A stretch of DNA of 64,000 bases from Tetrahymena elliotti 4EA. Taxonomy: Eukaryota; Ciliophora; Oligohymenophorea; Hymenostomatida; Tetrahymenidae. The notes under the pieces are model-generated. The model had not been told where the DNA came from, searched no databases, and worked only from the letters and a program-made list of their open reading frames with translations. The translations under genes and the position numbers were made by a program. The stretch lies in NCBI GenBank assembly GCA_000231825.2, contig JH720296.1:1679775-1743774 (forward strand), written 5' to 3'. The first letter of the stretch is position 1, and every line of letters begins with the position of its first letter. Shown piece by piece: positions 12,801 through 25,970 of the stretch.

Positions 12801-15800
12801 ATGTTTAGCTAATTTTAGAAAAAAGTATAAAATCTAGAAGATGGTATATTAGAATATGTAGCGAAAAGGCAAGCATAAAATTTAATTAAGACAGAAGATA
12901 AGATTGACAAGTAAGAAAAAGGATATTTCGACAAGTTGAGGGATAAAATCTTCAAAGAAGAGCAAAATGAATAGCAGCAATAATAATAACAATAAACAGA
13001 TAACAAGAATAATATTATGAATAAATTAAAGGACAGATTTGGAATAAATGATAAAGATAACAAAGATGAGAATAAATAAAAAGATAATAAAAAAATATCA
13101 GAATAAATCAAGACTATTTAAGCAGAGTATTCAGTGAAAGCAAAAAAATATGCAAATGACTTAGGAGATCAGTTTAACAAAATATTTAATAAAAAGAAAG
13201 CTATTCAAAATTAAAACGAAGTATAATAATAGGAATAAGAAGAATAGAAGCACTAGAATTAGCAAAATGATAAGTTGATTGCTAATAATGGATGGGTTTT
13301 AGATGATAATTAGTTGAAAGATAATTAAAATTAAAATAATCTTAACAATCGCTAAAGCAATCCTTTTTCATAGCAACAAAATAATAAAAATAGGATATTT
13401 AACAATAAATATGATGACAATGAATAAGAAAGTTAGAATGAAATATCCCCTTATGAGTCATTCGTTGACTAAAATGATCATAATTAATAATAAAACTTAG
13501 ATAATTAAAATAATTTCATCAATAATAGAAATTTAAACAACATCAACAACAATAATGTGTATGAAAATAGGTTTTATAAAGAAGAAACAGAAAATTAGTT
13601 TCAAAGGAGATAAATCACAGAAAATTAAATAACTCAAAGAGGATTTTAAAATAATTAAAATAATATTTCTAATCGATTTGATAGGTAAGTAAATACATCA
13701 ATAATAATTTAATTTAAATGTTATTTATTAATAAAAAGGAGTTTTAATGAAAATCAAATCAATTAAAATCATTAACAAAAATTCACAAAAAGAAGAATCT
13801 TTGACGATATGAGCCAAGATAATGATCAATCATTTTAACAATCGCAAAATAGAATAAATAATTAATTTGAATATCAATTTTAAAATTAATAGATAAATTA
13901 GAATAATTTTAATAATAATTTTGAAAATTAGTTTTATCAAAATAAGGATAGAAATATATTCATAAAAAATAATGAATAAAAATACAATAAATTAGGATAA
14001 GATAGATTCAATAATTAGTAAGAGTAGTCAAGATCTTTTACTCAAAGTGATTACGAAGGAAGATAGCTTGGGTTTGATTAAAATTAAATGTAAAATAAGT
14101 ATGATCAACATGCATTTAACAGATAAGAGTTATAGTATTAGTAGTAGCCTTAAAAACGAAGAATATTTAATAATTTTGATGATAGTGATTTAAATATTCA
14201 AAACAATTCAATGCAATATAATAATAATAACTATAATAATCTAAATAATTTGTATGGTTAAATAGAACCAAATTCTATTGAGTAATCTGTAGTTTCTTCT
14301 TCTGCTTAAAGAGAAAACTTAAATGACTTAGCTGATATTTATTATACTAGTGAGTATGATTATGAAAAAATTTTAGAATATGAAATCAATTTGCATTTTG
14401 GAAGAACTTATCCTGGAATGACTAAATATGAAAAAAAGAATATGATTTTAGATAATATAGAGAATTCTGTTTTTAGGATTGAAAAGCTTTAAAACTTTGA
14501 AGAATTAGTAAAAGAATAAATAGGTGAAAATGCTATGTAAAACTAGCACACTCTTTTTATGGGAACCGAAATGATTAAAGTTGTAGCAACAGTAACAGAT
14601 GACACCATGGGAAAAGTTTAAAAAACTAGAATAAAATTGTAAAACTATAAAATATTATATGCTCAGAGACTAAAAGAAATTAATAAATTGGTAAAAAGGA
14701 AAAAAAGAATGGAATTTGTAATAAATTTCTTAGAGAAATTCCAGCTAAAGTATAGCAGCTTCATTTATTCAGCCAAGATATTAATTTCTATGAATAATAT
14801 TAATTAGTTTGAGGATCTTTTAGTACTTCTTGATTCTTGCAATTAACAATATTTACAAAGCAAGCAATCTCAAAGTCTAAAAGTGCTAAAATGTTTAGCT
14901 AATGTTTAGATTTACATTTCTGATAAACTTAATACTATTTATTCTATTTTGTAGCAGTTCTTAACAAGTGAACTTTTTTGCAGTTATGAACATACTCCAA
15001 TTCTCAAAATAAATACCTAGCCATTTAACTTAGAGAAGTACAAGTACATTCTTAAATCCTACTTTGTATTAGAAAAGCAATTTTAAATTGCAGTACCTCT
15101 TTCAAAAGTAAATAAAATTTATTTATTTCATTACCATTGATAGTATTTATTAATTTTAAATATTTAAAAATAGATGTTTGTGTAGTATGTGAAAAAGGCC
15201 TTGGATATTTCGGTATTGAAATCTTTTTAAAATGCTTAAAGCTACATAGAAAAGCGTAGCAACTTTCTAGCTTCATAAAGATTTGATGATAATTTTTAAA
15301 GAAATCAAAATAATGTAAGTTTAAGTTAATTATAATACATGACTGGTGAACAGTATGCAGAATCTATGAAAAGAATATTTCATCATATTACTCTTTTACT
15401 TTTTAATTTAGAATAATGCTAGAGGTTCCATAGCTAATTTTAATCAACTTATTACTTAGGCTAAAATGACTCAAAAGAAATGGATTTCATAATTTACTTG
15501 AAAGAATTAGATTAAACCATTTTAGGAATGAAAAAAGAGGTTTCTTCTGCAGTTTTAAATAAAGTTTAAATATTAATTCAAAACATGAATCTTGAAACAT
15601 ACTCAAACTCCGTTATTGACAGGATAGTCTTAATGATAAGTTAATTGCTATTGATAATAAAAGAATATGATAATGATGCTAATCTGTAAGAAACTTTATA
15701 AGTGCTTAAAAAGGTTTTAATGCTAAAGCTTAAATCTCATGCTGATCTTTAAATAAAATAACTTCGAAAAGCTATTTCAAAAGATAACTGGTCAAGAAAT

Positions 15801-17711
15801 AAACTTCCTGAATCCTATCTCAATAATCTTTATTTTAGCTTGTTGAAAATTCAATCTAAAAATGAAAGAGATGGTTCAATAATATAGGAGTCAAGTAAAA
15901 GAATATTTAATCCTACAATTTGTATCAAGGCCTTTACCACTCAGAATAGAATCCTTTTAAATTACTCTTTTGATCCTATTTTTGCAGAAGCAAATGCTAA
16001 TTTTAAGTAAATTTAATATAATTCATTTATTATCAAATTAATTATCTTTTTTTAATTAAAAAGACCATTTAAGCAGATTTCTATGAAAGACCCAGATGAT
16101 CCCATAGATGATTTAGATTAAACTTAATTTAATTCAATATAAAATAATTAAAATACTTTATTTCATAAAAAAGTTCAACCAACTTATAACTAGTAAGACA
16201 TATTTTAATAAGACAACATTAGTAACCCAGGTATGAAAATGTATGAATCAGTTAAACATGAAGAGTAAGATGAAGTTGGATATTGTTGCTAAAGTGCTAT
16301 TCTATTAATTGAAAGCGTTCACAGTTATCTTTAATTGATGAAATTCTTAACTCCGATTGGATATGAAATATTTTTAGAAGTTCAAAAAATCATTGAATTT
16401 TACTTTTATTCAATATTTCTTCTATTTATTGATAAATAAAGACTGGAAGAGTTAACAAGTACAAATATTAATGTCCACAGTATGTCTGACACAATATTTA
16501 ACATAGATAAATAAATGAATGAACTAGCTCCAGTTCATGAAAACTTATTAAAATACCTTCCTTACAAAGAACTAAGAGCTATGATAGTAAGGTCAATAGA
16601 TTACTTTGAAACAGATAATAGCAACATAAATACATCAACAAACTCATACAACCAATTTGATAAAATGCAACAAAAGTATTAACAATAATCATAGCATCAC
16701 TAAGTAAATTATGCTGATTGCAATAGAGACATGAATATTTTCACTTTGGGTTGTGCAAACAGTAACTATTAAATAAATAATGTAAATGCTAATAATTTTA
16801 TGCAAGGAAGTGTTCATTCAAATGCAAATAATTCTTAAATGTATAATTCAATATCATCAGAAAGCAGCTTGAGAAGATAAAAACTTATGATTTAATTTGA
16901 TTTGTAATAAAGATTATCATCAATTTAAAGTATCCATGCTCTTAACAGATATTTATAACTTGTCAAAGGTCAAATCATTTCTCATTTAAGCTTAATTGAT
17001 TCTACGAGCTCTGTATAAAATTTTGTTTAGAAAATAATAAACGAAGAAGTATAAAATTATTTAAAATAAATGAAAAATTTTATAATTCGTGACTACTGTA
17101 GATAATAATTGGAAAAAGAGAATATTTTCTAAGAATTTGTTCAGGTTAATTGGAAACCAGGAGATTACACAATAGATACTTAAAAGCCTTTGTACATTGA
17201 AAATAGTCTTTATTTCTTTAAAGAATTTAAATAAAAGTTAGAAAAAGATAATATTATATATAATCAAAGATCAGCAAATAATTAAAACACAAATTACTAT
17301 TTAAGTCATAATGTATTATTAGATATTTATAGGAATGTTCTAGAATAATGGATCTAAGAATTCCTGAAAAATGCATCTAGCATAAAAAAATACAATGAAA
17401 AAGGAAGATCTAAATTGCTAAATCACTACTTAGTATTCATAAAAGAAATAAACCAAATACTACCAATAGGTCATCTAAAAATTCAAAACGATGTCCTTGA
17501 AAAATACATTAAAGTTTGGAATACATCTTCCTCTTAAGAGTTACATGATTTTATTTTATCCTAGAAAACATAAATACCTTTAACATACCTAAACTCTATC
17601 ATTTAATCTAATGATAAACTCAGTTTCATGCTTTACAATTAGAGGTAGTATGAGCCTTTAAATGCAAGCATTTACAAAACCTTTTTATAATTTATTTTAG
17701 AAAATTATTGA
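12801..17711 (+). CDS. VPS50: VPS50/syndetin homologue with long Q/N-rich N-terminus
   Basis: Four exons, 12801-13684, 13739-15107, 15174-16006 and 16064-17711 (introns 54, 66 and 57 nt), 4734 nt, 1577 residues, TGA stop. VPS50 is the specific subunit of the EARP tethering complex, which acts in endosome recycling with VPS51-53. Conserved sequence begins near residue 490: DIYYTSEYDYEKILEYE matches the family's opening, followed by helical tether-type sequence. The C-terminal ~330 residues match the VPS50 C-terminal domain: a GRSKLLNHYLVFIKEI helix corresponds to human GRALMQLDFQQFL, and VLEKYIKVW to FVETYIKAY. Residues 1-490 are poor in order, with long Gln/Asn tracts, and have no counterpart in the ~960-residue animal protein. 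The Q tracts come from TAA/TAG-coded Gln. VPS54 is a less good match because the C-terminus fits VPS50. Confidence 0.8.
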
Positions 17712-18539
17712 TTTTTCTTTTTATTATTCTTATTGTATTTTTAATAAAAAAATATTTTAATTTTTAAAAACTCAAATTAAAAAATTTAATTAAAACTTCT
17801 AAAAGTGTTAAAAAATATGTTTAAAAATAGACTTATAATTTAAAGCAATTATTTGACTCAAAAAAATAAATAAAAAAATTGAAGAATTCATATATGATAG
17901 ATAAAGATATTTTTTTTAAATTGTAATTTCGTAAATTTTAAATTTAAAAATATTTATTTGTAAAAAGAATTAAGTCTATTCAAAGATATTTTGAAAAAAA
18001 TTTAATACATTTTTAGTTTAAAATTTTTATCTATTTATTTATATGAAATATTTTTAAAAGAATTAAGTCAATTTGAAGATTTAAAAAAAAATTAAGACAT
18101 TTTTAGTTTTTAATTTAATTAGGTGATTAATTTATAAATTTATATTTATTTGTTTGAAATATTTTTAAAAAGTATTAAGTCTTAGATATTGATAAAATAC
18201 TTCTTAAGATAAAATAGAAAAAAAAAAATAATCAATTCATCTCTTTGTTAAAAAACAAAAAAAAATAATTAATTTTTTTAACTTTTTGGATTGAATAATA
18301 TCTGAAAATAAATAAAGAACAAGCAGTTAACTATAAAATTATATTATATTTTGTTAAGTTTTTATACAGCAAATGATTAATCTAGTCGTTATATTTATCT
18401 TTTTTATAAATTATTTTTTATTCTTGAATTTTGAGAGCAGGATTTTTAGTTTTAAATAAGAAGTAAGCTTTTTTTAAATAAATAAGTTATTAGTGTACCA
18501 AAGATAGTATTGCTTGTTGCTATTTGTTTGTTTTACCCA
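17712..18539. other. AT-rich convergent spacer
   Basis: Lies between the stop codons of the VPS50 homologue and of the RING-CH gene. Long A and T runs; a phrase of the type ATTAAGTC...TTTTTAAAA recurs loosely near 17960-18185. No coding frame is convincing. Confidence 0.5.
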
Positions 18540-19283
18540 TCATATTTTTGATAATTTTGAAAAATTTTAAATTGAGATTGCATCATCCTTAATTTATTTT
18601 TATGTGCCATCATTGAAACTCAAATTTGCTTTAATTATAGAGATATTTTCTTCATAATCTTTGTCCTTTACTTGGATAGCAAAATTTATTTTAGAATCTG
18701 AAAATATGTTGTATCCGGCTGCTATAAGTACAGTAAAGACAGTGAATATGTAGAGAATATTTACAAAATCAAAATCATGTTAGCTTTATATTTCATTTGA
18801 AGGTTATAAACTACATAATTTCCTATCATATTCTGATTCACTATTGCACTACTAGCCTTAATCTCTTAAATCATTTTTTTGGTAATCTAATACTAATAAA
18901 CCTATTTAAAATACTACCATGATTAGCAAAATAATTTTTTCTTTACAGTTGTGCTTAAAAATAGCTTTAATGCTGGGTAACTCTGGAAGTTCAATAACTT
19001 CATATTTAAGAGAATATTTGCAATTAGGACATTAAATTGCTAATTTCTGCATAATTGGATGAGAGGAATTATAAAAATCGCTTTCTTCCATATTCTATAT
19101 TTCTTTTATATCAATCTCATTAATTATCTTTTTATAACGCTTTGTCACCCATTAATTTAAGCACTCTCTATGAACACTTTCAAGAGAACCTTTGCAATAG
19201 CAAGGGCTTTAATTCTTTTAATTTAAAACATTATCTTTAAATGCACACTCTTAATGACAAATCCAACATAATTGATTAACCAT
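18540..19283 (-). CDS. RING-CH (MARCH-type) membrane E3 ubiquitin ligase
   Basis: Single exon, 247 residues, ATG 19281-19283, TGA 18540-18542. The RING-CH zinc finger occupies the N-terminus: LCWICHQE supplies the first Cys pair at residues 6 and 9, then PCYCKGS, VHRECLNQW (His and Cys with the typical Trp) and finally CPNC after a long spacer, i.e. a C4HC3 pattern. Two hydrophobic segments follow, around IILLIMVVFQIGLLVL and FVNILYIFTVFTVLIAAGY, as in MARCH-family ligases of the endomembrane system; the tail after the second helix faces the cytosol if the usual topology holds. Such ligases ubiquitinate membrane proteins for endocytosis or ERAD; the substrate is unknown. Shares a 395-nt divergent upstream region with TDP1. 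Confidence 0.85.
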
Positions 19284-19678
19284 TATACTTGCTAAAAAAG
19301 CTAAGAAAAATCTTAATATTTTTTGTTTTTCACTTAATTTTCTAAAAAAAAATAGTCACTAGCTTTTTATTAATTAACAACAAAATTTTTCTGTATCTTG
19401 ATATTTTAAAATTACTATTATTATATTGGAAATATTATTATATGCATGCATATTTCATTATTAAATTATTTAAATTTTATGTGATAAACAACTTATTACT
19501 AACGGGCCAGAAATATAATTCTTTCGTTTATCTTCCAATCACATAAAAAATATTTAAAATAGACTTTCTGAATATTTTAATAAATTGAATTATTTAATAA
19601 TAAGGAAGGGTTAACAATCTTTGTAAACTTAAATTGACTTTTATAATAAATACTATTTATCAAAATACAAAAAAATAT
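19284..19678. promoter_or_regulatory. Divergent promoter region, RING-CH gene / TDP1
   Basis: The two start codons at 19283 (-) and 19679 (+) face away from each other, so both promoters must lie in these 395 nt. It is AT-rich with one GC-richer phrase, CGGGCCAG complement at 19502-19510. No known motif was identified. Confidence 0.5.
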
Positions 19679-21966
19679 ATGGAAGAAATTAAAAGTGATC
19701 ATAGTTTTGAAAATAGTCTTGATTCTTAAATTAAGAACAGTAAAAAGAGAGATTACAAGCAATATTCATTGTAGAATGAATCTGAAGAGTTTACTCTAGG
19801 TGAGCTCTAAGAAAGAAACAAATTTAAATTATATAGCGAAAGGATAGACTAAAATGATTCTATTAATTAAGTCAATTAAAATATTTCCAAAGGAGAGTAT
19901 AGCAGTTTTCCTCCTATAAAATTGAGATTAGAAGAAATAAAAGAACATTTTCAGTAAAAGAAATTAACTGATTTTTATATAAATCAGCTATTACATCATA
20001 AAAACCTTAAAAAAAATAAGCATTTCATCAGTTTTAGATCACTTTTTTATGAAGACCCATTCTATAAAGGTAATACTAATTATATTATTTTTGAAAGCTT
20101 AATTAATTATTGGATATAAATTAATTTCTTTTAAATTATGCGGGTATTTTAATTTTAAATCAATTTAAACAGAAAAAAATGCACGACCTAAAAGAACATT
20201 GATTTCTGCTTTCATGACCACTAAAGGCCTAGACGAAGAACTTGTCCTACCTATTGTTAAAGCTAATGTTAATGTAAATTAATAGAAATTTAAATTAAAA
20301 ATGTTTCTATTTTAACAGATAAAAATATATGAATTTATGTTCAAAATTAAATTGTAAATAAAAAGGTAGTTATTGCTGATGATAAAATTAAATAATGGAA
20401 CGAAAAAAGAAATGTTATTAGAAATCATTAATACTTTGAAAATTTTACAATTATCTATCCTCCTAAGGATTATCTTTCTAAAACATGGGGATGCTTTCAC
20501 TCTAAATTATGGATACTGAAATTTCCTAAATTTCTAAGAATAGTTATTGGAACTGGAAATTTGAGGGTACTTCATTGGACTAATTGGTCAAATATTGTAT
20601 GGTTTAAGGATTTTGAATTGATACCTTAATAAATTTAGATTTCTTAAAGTTTAGATTATTTTAATAGTAATGCTTCTATGGGATCTAAAGGAGCTAAAAT
20701 AATTAATTTAGAAAAAAACTACAGAAGTATAAATGATGTTGATATGAATGAGGATTTCATAGATGTTTTAAATGAATTTATTGATAAAATATGTCCTTAT
20801 TTTGATGTAAAAGAGATGCTTGATATTAATTTAAGAAATTATGATATTAAAGGAATCAATTTCATGCTTGTTTCTTCTCTTCCTGGAAAATTTTCAGGAT
20901 CATAAATGCATGAATATGGAAAAATGAGAATAAGAAAAATATGTTAGGTCTTCAATCCTCGAAATGTAATCATTTTTTTTTTTCATTTCTTTGAAGAATT
21001 TTTAATTTAAAAATAAATTTTCTTACCTTTCCTTTCATTTTATGTTGAAAAAAAGTTTTAAATATTTTAATTACAATATTAAAAAATTACTGTTTTTTTA
21101 AAGATTGAAAATCAATTCATAAAATAAATAACATTTTTCAACTAATTTAAAATATTTAGATTTCTTCAAAAAAAGTTTTGTATTCTTAAAGTACAAGCTT
21201 AGGAACTATAGATAGAACTTTTGTTAATGAATTTTTGTTTTGCTTCATGCCTTACTAGTTTTGCAGTGAAGTAGAATTAAAAGAAAAAGTAAAAAAAAAT
21301 GACCCTGAAAAGAATGATGAAATAAGATTGATATTCCCTTCTAAGGACTATATTTAAAATAAAACTTTGGACGGAGCAGGTTATTCTGACACTTTATTTT
21401 TGACTAGTAAAAGATGCTAAAAAGAATCATTTCTTAAGAATATATTTTATTAATTTTAATGCAAATAAATGGAAAATCTTGGTGAGAAATAGCAAGATAA
21501 ATAAAAAGGAGTCATTCCTCACTTTAAAACAATGATTGTATGTGAACAAAATGGAGAGATAAATGATGATACTATTATTTATATTGGAAGGTATTAATTG
21601 AATTGTCTAACAACTTTAAATTATTAAATTTAAAATAGTCATAATTTCTCTGAAGCAGCATGGGGAAAATTAAATAAAGATAATAATCAGCTTTATATAA
21701 GTAACACAGAATTAGGTATGATAATACCACCTTTAAAAGGTATTATTTTTACAATCTTGATTTTCAGAAATTAAATAATTATGTTAAAATTTTTAAAACA
21801 ATGGTTCACTTTTTTTAAAAAATAATTTTTCTAAAATTTTTTAGGATCAAAAGAAGTCAAGGAAGAAGTTATTGAAATAATGAATTACAAATTTCCTGCA
21901 AAGCCATACAGGGATAAAGAAAAGCCATATATTAGTGATACTGATCATCCAATTTTTTAAAAATGA
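19679..21966 (+). CDS. TDP1: Tyrosyl-DNA phosphodiesterase 1
   Basis: Six exons, 19679-20069, 20173-20273, 20366-20965, 21160-21590, 21639-21739 and 21845-21966 (introns 103, 92, 194, 48 and 105 nt), 1746 nt, 581 residues, TGA stop. TDP1 removes trapped topoisomerase I peptides and other blocks from DNA 3' ends in the nucleus, by a phospholipase-D-type mechanism with two HKN motifs. The first is visible as CFHSKLWIL...VIGTGN, the second as PHFKTMIV with the partner Asn in SHNFSEAAWG, which is rebuilt exactly by removing the 48-nt intron. Other family marks: SFMTTKGLDEEL, LPGKFSGSQ (human STPGRFQGSQ), ELGMIIPP and the C-terminal Pro-rich end. Both His and Lys pairs are present, so an active enzyme is expected. 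The N-terminal ~130 residues are charged and variable, as in the family. Confidence 0.93.
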
Positions 21967-22364
21967 ATTAATAATTTGATTACAATTAAATTATTCAAAA
22001 ATTGTTGACAAAAAAATTATTTTCACTTTAATTATTGTTTATCATTTTATTTTTTATGATGAAAATATTAATTTGGAGAATATTAATTAATTAACAAAAT
22101 TAAAATTAACTCTAAAAAATTAATTAGAAAAAATTTGTGTATTTTAAAAAATTCCATTAACGAAATAAAAATTGAAAATGCAAAAAAAGTATTTCAATGT
22201 TGTTAGAATATTTAGTTTCTGGGGCAAGAAAATGATGATATAAAAATTGAATAAAGATTAATTAAATTGCTTTTTAAACATTAATTTTTATTTTATTAGA
22301 TTAAGAGGAAGAAAAAAATAAATTCAATCAATTTTTTAGAGAGCATATTAAAAATAAAACAAAA
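21967..22364. other. AT-rich spacer
   Basis: Between TDP1 and the next plus-strand gene. An acceptor-like ATTTTATTAG at 22291-22300 hints that the downstream gene may have a 5' untranslated exon here. Otherwise nothing seen. Confidence 0.4.
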
Positions 22365-23564
22365 ATGGATGCTTCATCAGTTTAATAAAATCAAATATTT
22401 TGTAAAGATCACCCAAAATATAAAATAAAATATCTAAAGTTGACTAAAGATAAAAACTAAATACTTAAATGTGAAGAATGTGCTCTAGAAGAAGGTTAAA
22501 TATAAAATTATCTTTCTCTCAAAACAATAAATATATGTGATGAAGATTACATTTTTACAAACTTTCCTCCTCTAGATGATTCTAGATTATTGAAAAATAT
22601 TAAAAAGATGATTTAGGAAGATACATCAATAGTAGAGTATATAGAAAAACAATTCACTTAGCTCGTTGAACAAACAGTTTAAAAAATTTTTAAAATAAAA
22701 AAAGAAGTTATCTAATTATTTGCAGAAGAAAGCTAGAAAAAGAAAGAATTAATTAAAATTTACAATCAGATTTCAGGCAAAGAAAAGCTCAAGCAGCTCA
22801 TAAATACCTATTCTCTTCCTAATGAAATTGAGAATTTAAGCAAATTAATTTCAAATGCTTTATAATAAAAATCCGAAAATACATAGATTCTTACATAATA
22901 ATTACAAATATTGTAGGACAAATCAACTTTTAGTTAATAAGAATTCACAAATTTTTAGAAATCTCTTTACGAATAAATAGAAAGTTATAGTAATTTTATA
23001 ATATAAACAAAAAGTTAATTACTGTAGATGTATGATAAAGTATCTTATTGTTCTTATGATTAATCTAATGAAATAGAAGTATTAAAAAATATTAATAATA
23101 ATAGTATTTCTATTTGCAAAAAGAATGGTAGACTATATGGTGGAATGTATTTTAAATATGAATTAAATAAACAAAAGATATACAAATTTAGATTCAGATT
23201 AAATGATGAAGCAGGCAAATATTTTATAATAGGTCTTTTAAATTAAAACAAGTTAAGTAGGTAACTAGATTTCTCTAACTAAGGCAAAATATTTTGTTAA
23301 TGTAATTAAAGTTGTGGAGGAAAAGTAGTTAAAGGTAGCTACTTTTATTAAATAAAGAAAAATTAGATAATAGAAATGACAGTTAATATAAAAAATCAAT
23401 AAATTCAATTTGCAGATTATCCAGAATATAATAACATTAATGAATTAATAGATGGCTGCAAATTAGATCAAGACAACATTTACTATTTAGCCATTCATTT
23501 TGGTATTAATGAAGATTATCAAACTTGTATTGATTTAATACATTTTGAAGAAATAGATAATTGA
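22365..23564 (+). CDS. Zinc finger / coiled-coil protein with C-terminal beta-type domain
   Basis: One uninterrupted frame, 399 residues, ATG 22365-22367, TGA 23562-23564. The N-terminus has IFCKDHPKY and, about 25 residues on, LKCEECA, a Cys/His arrangement like the B-box. Residues ~85-225 are rich in K, E, Q and L with heptad-like spacing (LVEQTVQKIFKIKKEV, LKQLINTY) and should form a coiled coil, ending in YEQIESYSNFI. The C-terminal ~160 residues (SISICKKNGRLYGGMYF, FRFRLNDEAGKYFIIGL, CQCNQSCGGK, IIEMTVNIKNQQIQF) look like alternating beta strands, in the position where TRIM-like proteins carry a SPRY-type sandwich; that comparison is only structural inference. No RING is present, so ubiquitin ligase activity is not indicated. 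Function unknown. Confidence 0.8.
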
Positions 23565-25970
23565 TAACAAATAAATAAATTCTACTTGTAAAAAAATTAC
23601 ATGCTTTTTAATTAAATACATTTATCTTTTTAAAGTAATTAATTTCCATACACTATTCCTCATTCTAATAAAATTCTATTTTTATTAATCTAAAAATACA
23701 AAGTTTATCTAAAATGTCAGCTTTCCAACCAATTTCACAAAAAAAAATAAAAAAATTTAATTATTTTTCATATTAAAAAAAAATTAATTTATAATTCAGC
23801 ATTTTATTTTTAAAAAAACATAAAATTTAATTTTTACATTAGATTTTAAATACAAAGGATTTTTTAAATAAATAAAAATGAAAACTTTAAAAAAATATTC
23901 CTTTATTTTTGCAAATAAACTTTTAGCTTTTTTTCAAGTTATTGTAAGCCATAAATAATTATAAATTCTTTTATCGATAATTTTTTTGATTTTATTTTTA
24001 TAAATAATGGATAAAATTAAATTTCTATTTTTGATTTTTTATGAAAAAATATTTTTATAATATTAACATTTTTAGGAAAATATGAATTTATGTTTTATTA
24101 AAAATAGAGTTAAAGAAATATAATAACTATTTAAGCTTATTAAATTTTCTATTTTTAATTTAATTTAATTATAATTTTTATATTAAGATGCTTTAACTAA
24201 AGATTTGTTTGTAAGATAGGTTATAGATAAATTTACTTAAGATGATTAAAAATTTAGTGATTAATTTTTTGATAGTGAATATGGAAATGGGAAAGAATAA
24301 AAAAAATTCGCACTATTATTATTATTATTAATTTTATTTTTGATGTAATCCACTTAAGGTTACAACTTAATAAATATTTAGAATGAAAGAAAAAAACATC
24401 TTAGATAAGATCTACCTTAAATCTCAAGTATTTAATTTTAAAAAGATTATGCAAAAAAAAAATATCCCCATAAGGTTTTGTGTTAATCAATGATTTAAAC
24501 TCTAAATTTGTTAAGAGGATTTGATTTTTTCTAATTAATTTATTAAAGTTCTTTAAATATTTCAGGATTCACGCTAATATTTTTTAAAAGGTAAAAATTA
24601 ATTTTTAATTTATTTTATATTCGAGCTTGTTGTAGAGTTGTATTATTGACAATAAATATAAATGTAAATTCAAATTAATAAAGTAAAATAAATTATGGAT
24701 AAAGTCATTAGTGGATTGAATAAATCTACATAGATGAACATTTATTATCTATTTTTTATTTATCTAATGTACCTTTTTACTTTCTTGTGATAATGCTACA
24801 TTTTTGTATCTTTTTAATATAATCTTAGCCAAGAGTCATAATAGAACCAGTTTAATTATTAAATTTTGATTCTGTTTTTGTCCACTCGATTTTTGGTATA
24901 CTACCCTTATATCTTAAAATATAAATCAAGATAATATAAGATAAGAGAAAGCTTTAGCTAAAGAGAAAAAAGACGAATTTATTTACAAACTAATTTCATT
25001 CAGCATTACTAATAAATTAATGCTTTATATTTTAATGTAAAAATAGGTTTTTAGATTATTTATGAATGATTTTTGTTAATATTTATCAAAGATGAATTTG
25101 AATTAAATAAAAATTAGGTATTTCAAATAGGGTAAAAAAGCTAGTATTTTTGATCTAAATGATTACTGTTTATTTGATTTTTAGTTCGAATGTGTAAAAA
25201 AACACTTTTTCGAAAGGTAAAAAAGTAACTAAGGTAGGCAAAAACTTTCATTACAAAATATATTTTTTGGTAGAAGGTTTATTTTTCTTATTTTTCTAGG
25301 TCTTGCCTAGCTTTCTTTTACCAATATTTGTTAAATTCCTATAAAATTTAAAGAGTTTCAAGAAAAAATAGACTTGAGATATCGTTTATTTTAATTAAAA
25401 AAAGAACAAACAAAGGCATAAATTATAGTATAGCTCATCTTAGTGTTAAAAGTTAGATTTCTTAAGCAATAAAGGTATAAAAGGTACTTGAATATTTATA
25501 GACATATTAGCTTGGCACTTAATTCATCCAAATAAATATTAATTTGTTAAATAAAGGACTTTAAAATATATAAAAAGTTAATTTAAATTTCATATTTTGA
25601 AGCCTTTCTAACTTATTATCTCTACTTTGCAGCTTAAGTCCAGAATATCTAAGTTTAAACCCTACCTGATTAAAAATATTTAGGGATACATTTTAGTTTA
25701 TAAGTAAAAAAAGCACAACCAAATAATTTATTGTTTTTTTTCTACTTGGTAGCCTCAAGAAGTGAAAGAATTGATAATTCATTTTTAGTCAATCATTTTT
25801 ATTTGCTTTCTTACAAACCTTTTAAATTAAAGAAAGAAAGATAGCTTGCTTGAAAAGCAATAGATTTTGTAAATCCTAAAACCAGTATTAGAAATTAAAA
25901 GCATTTGTAAGAATATTTTAATTAAATTAAACATTTTCTGCAATAACTTTATAATCAATACTTTAACTAA
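23565..25970. other. Gene-poor region with ambiguous open frames
   Basis: 23565-24180 is nearly pure A/T. From 24187 to about 25060 a plus-strand frame runs ~290 codons without TGA, with hydrophobic stretches (FALLLLLLILFLM; PFYFLVIMLHFCIFLI), and a second plus frame runs from about 25320 to 25845. The minus strand at 24700-25000 also reads plausibly (GSIPKIEWTKTE, SIMTLGQDYIKK). None begins with a convincing ATG, matches a family or has clear splice sites joining it to another. A (TTA)n microsatellite lies at 24313-24331. Could be a diverged gene, a pseudogene or chance. Confidence 0.3.

Noticed and set aside
12815..13111. 98-codon hydrophobic minus-strand frame
   Set aside because: Antisense of the Q/N/K-rich first exon of the VPS50 homologue; antisense of Lys/Asn codons automatically gives Phe/Leu/Ile.
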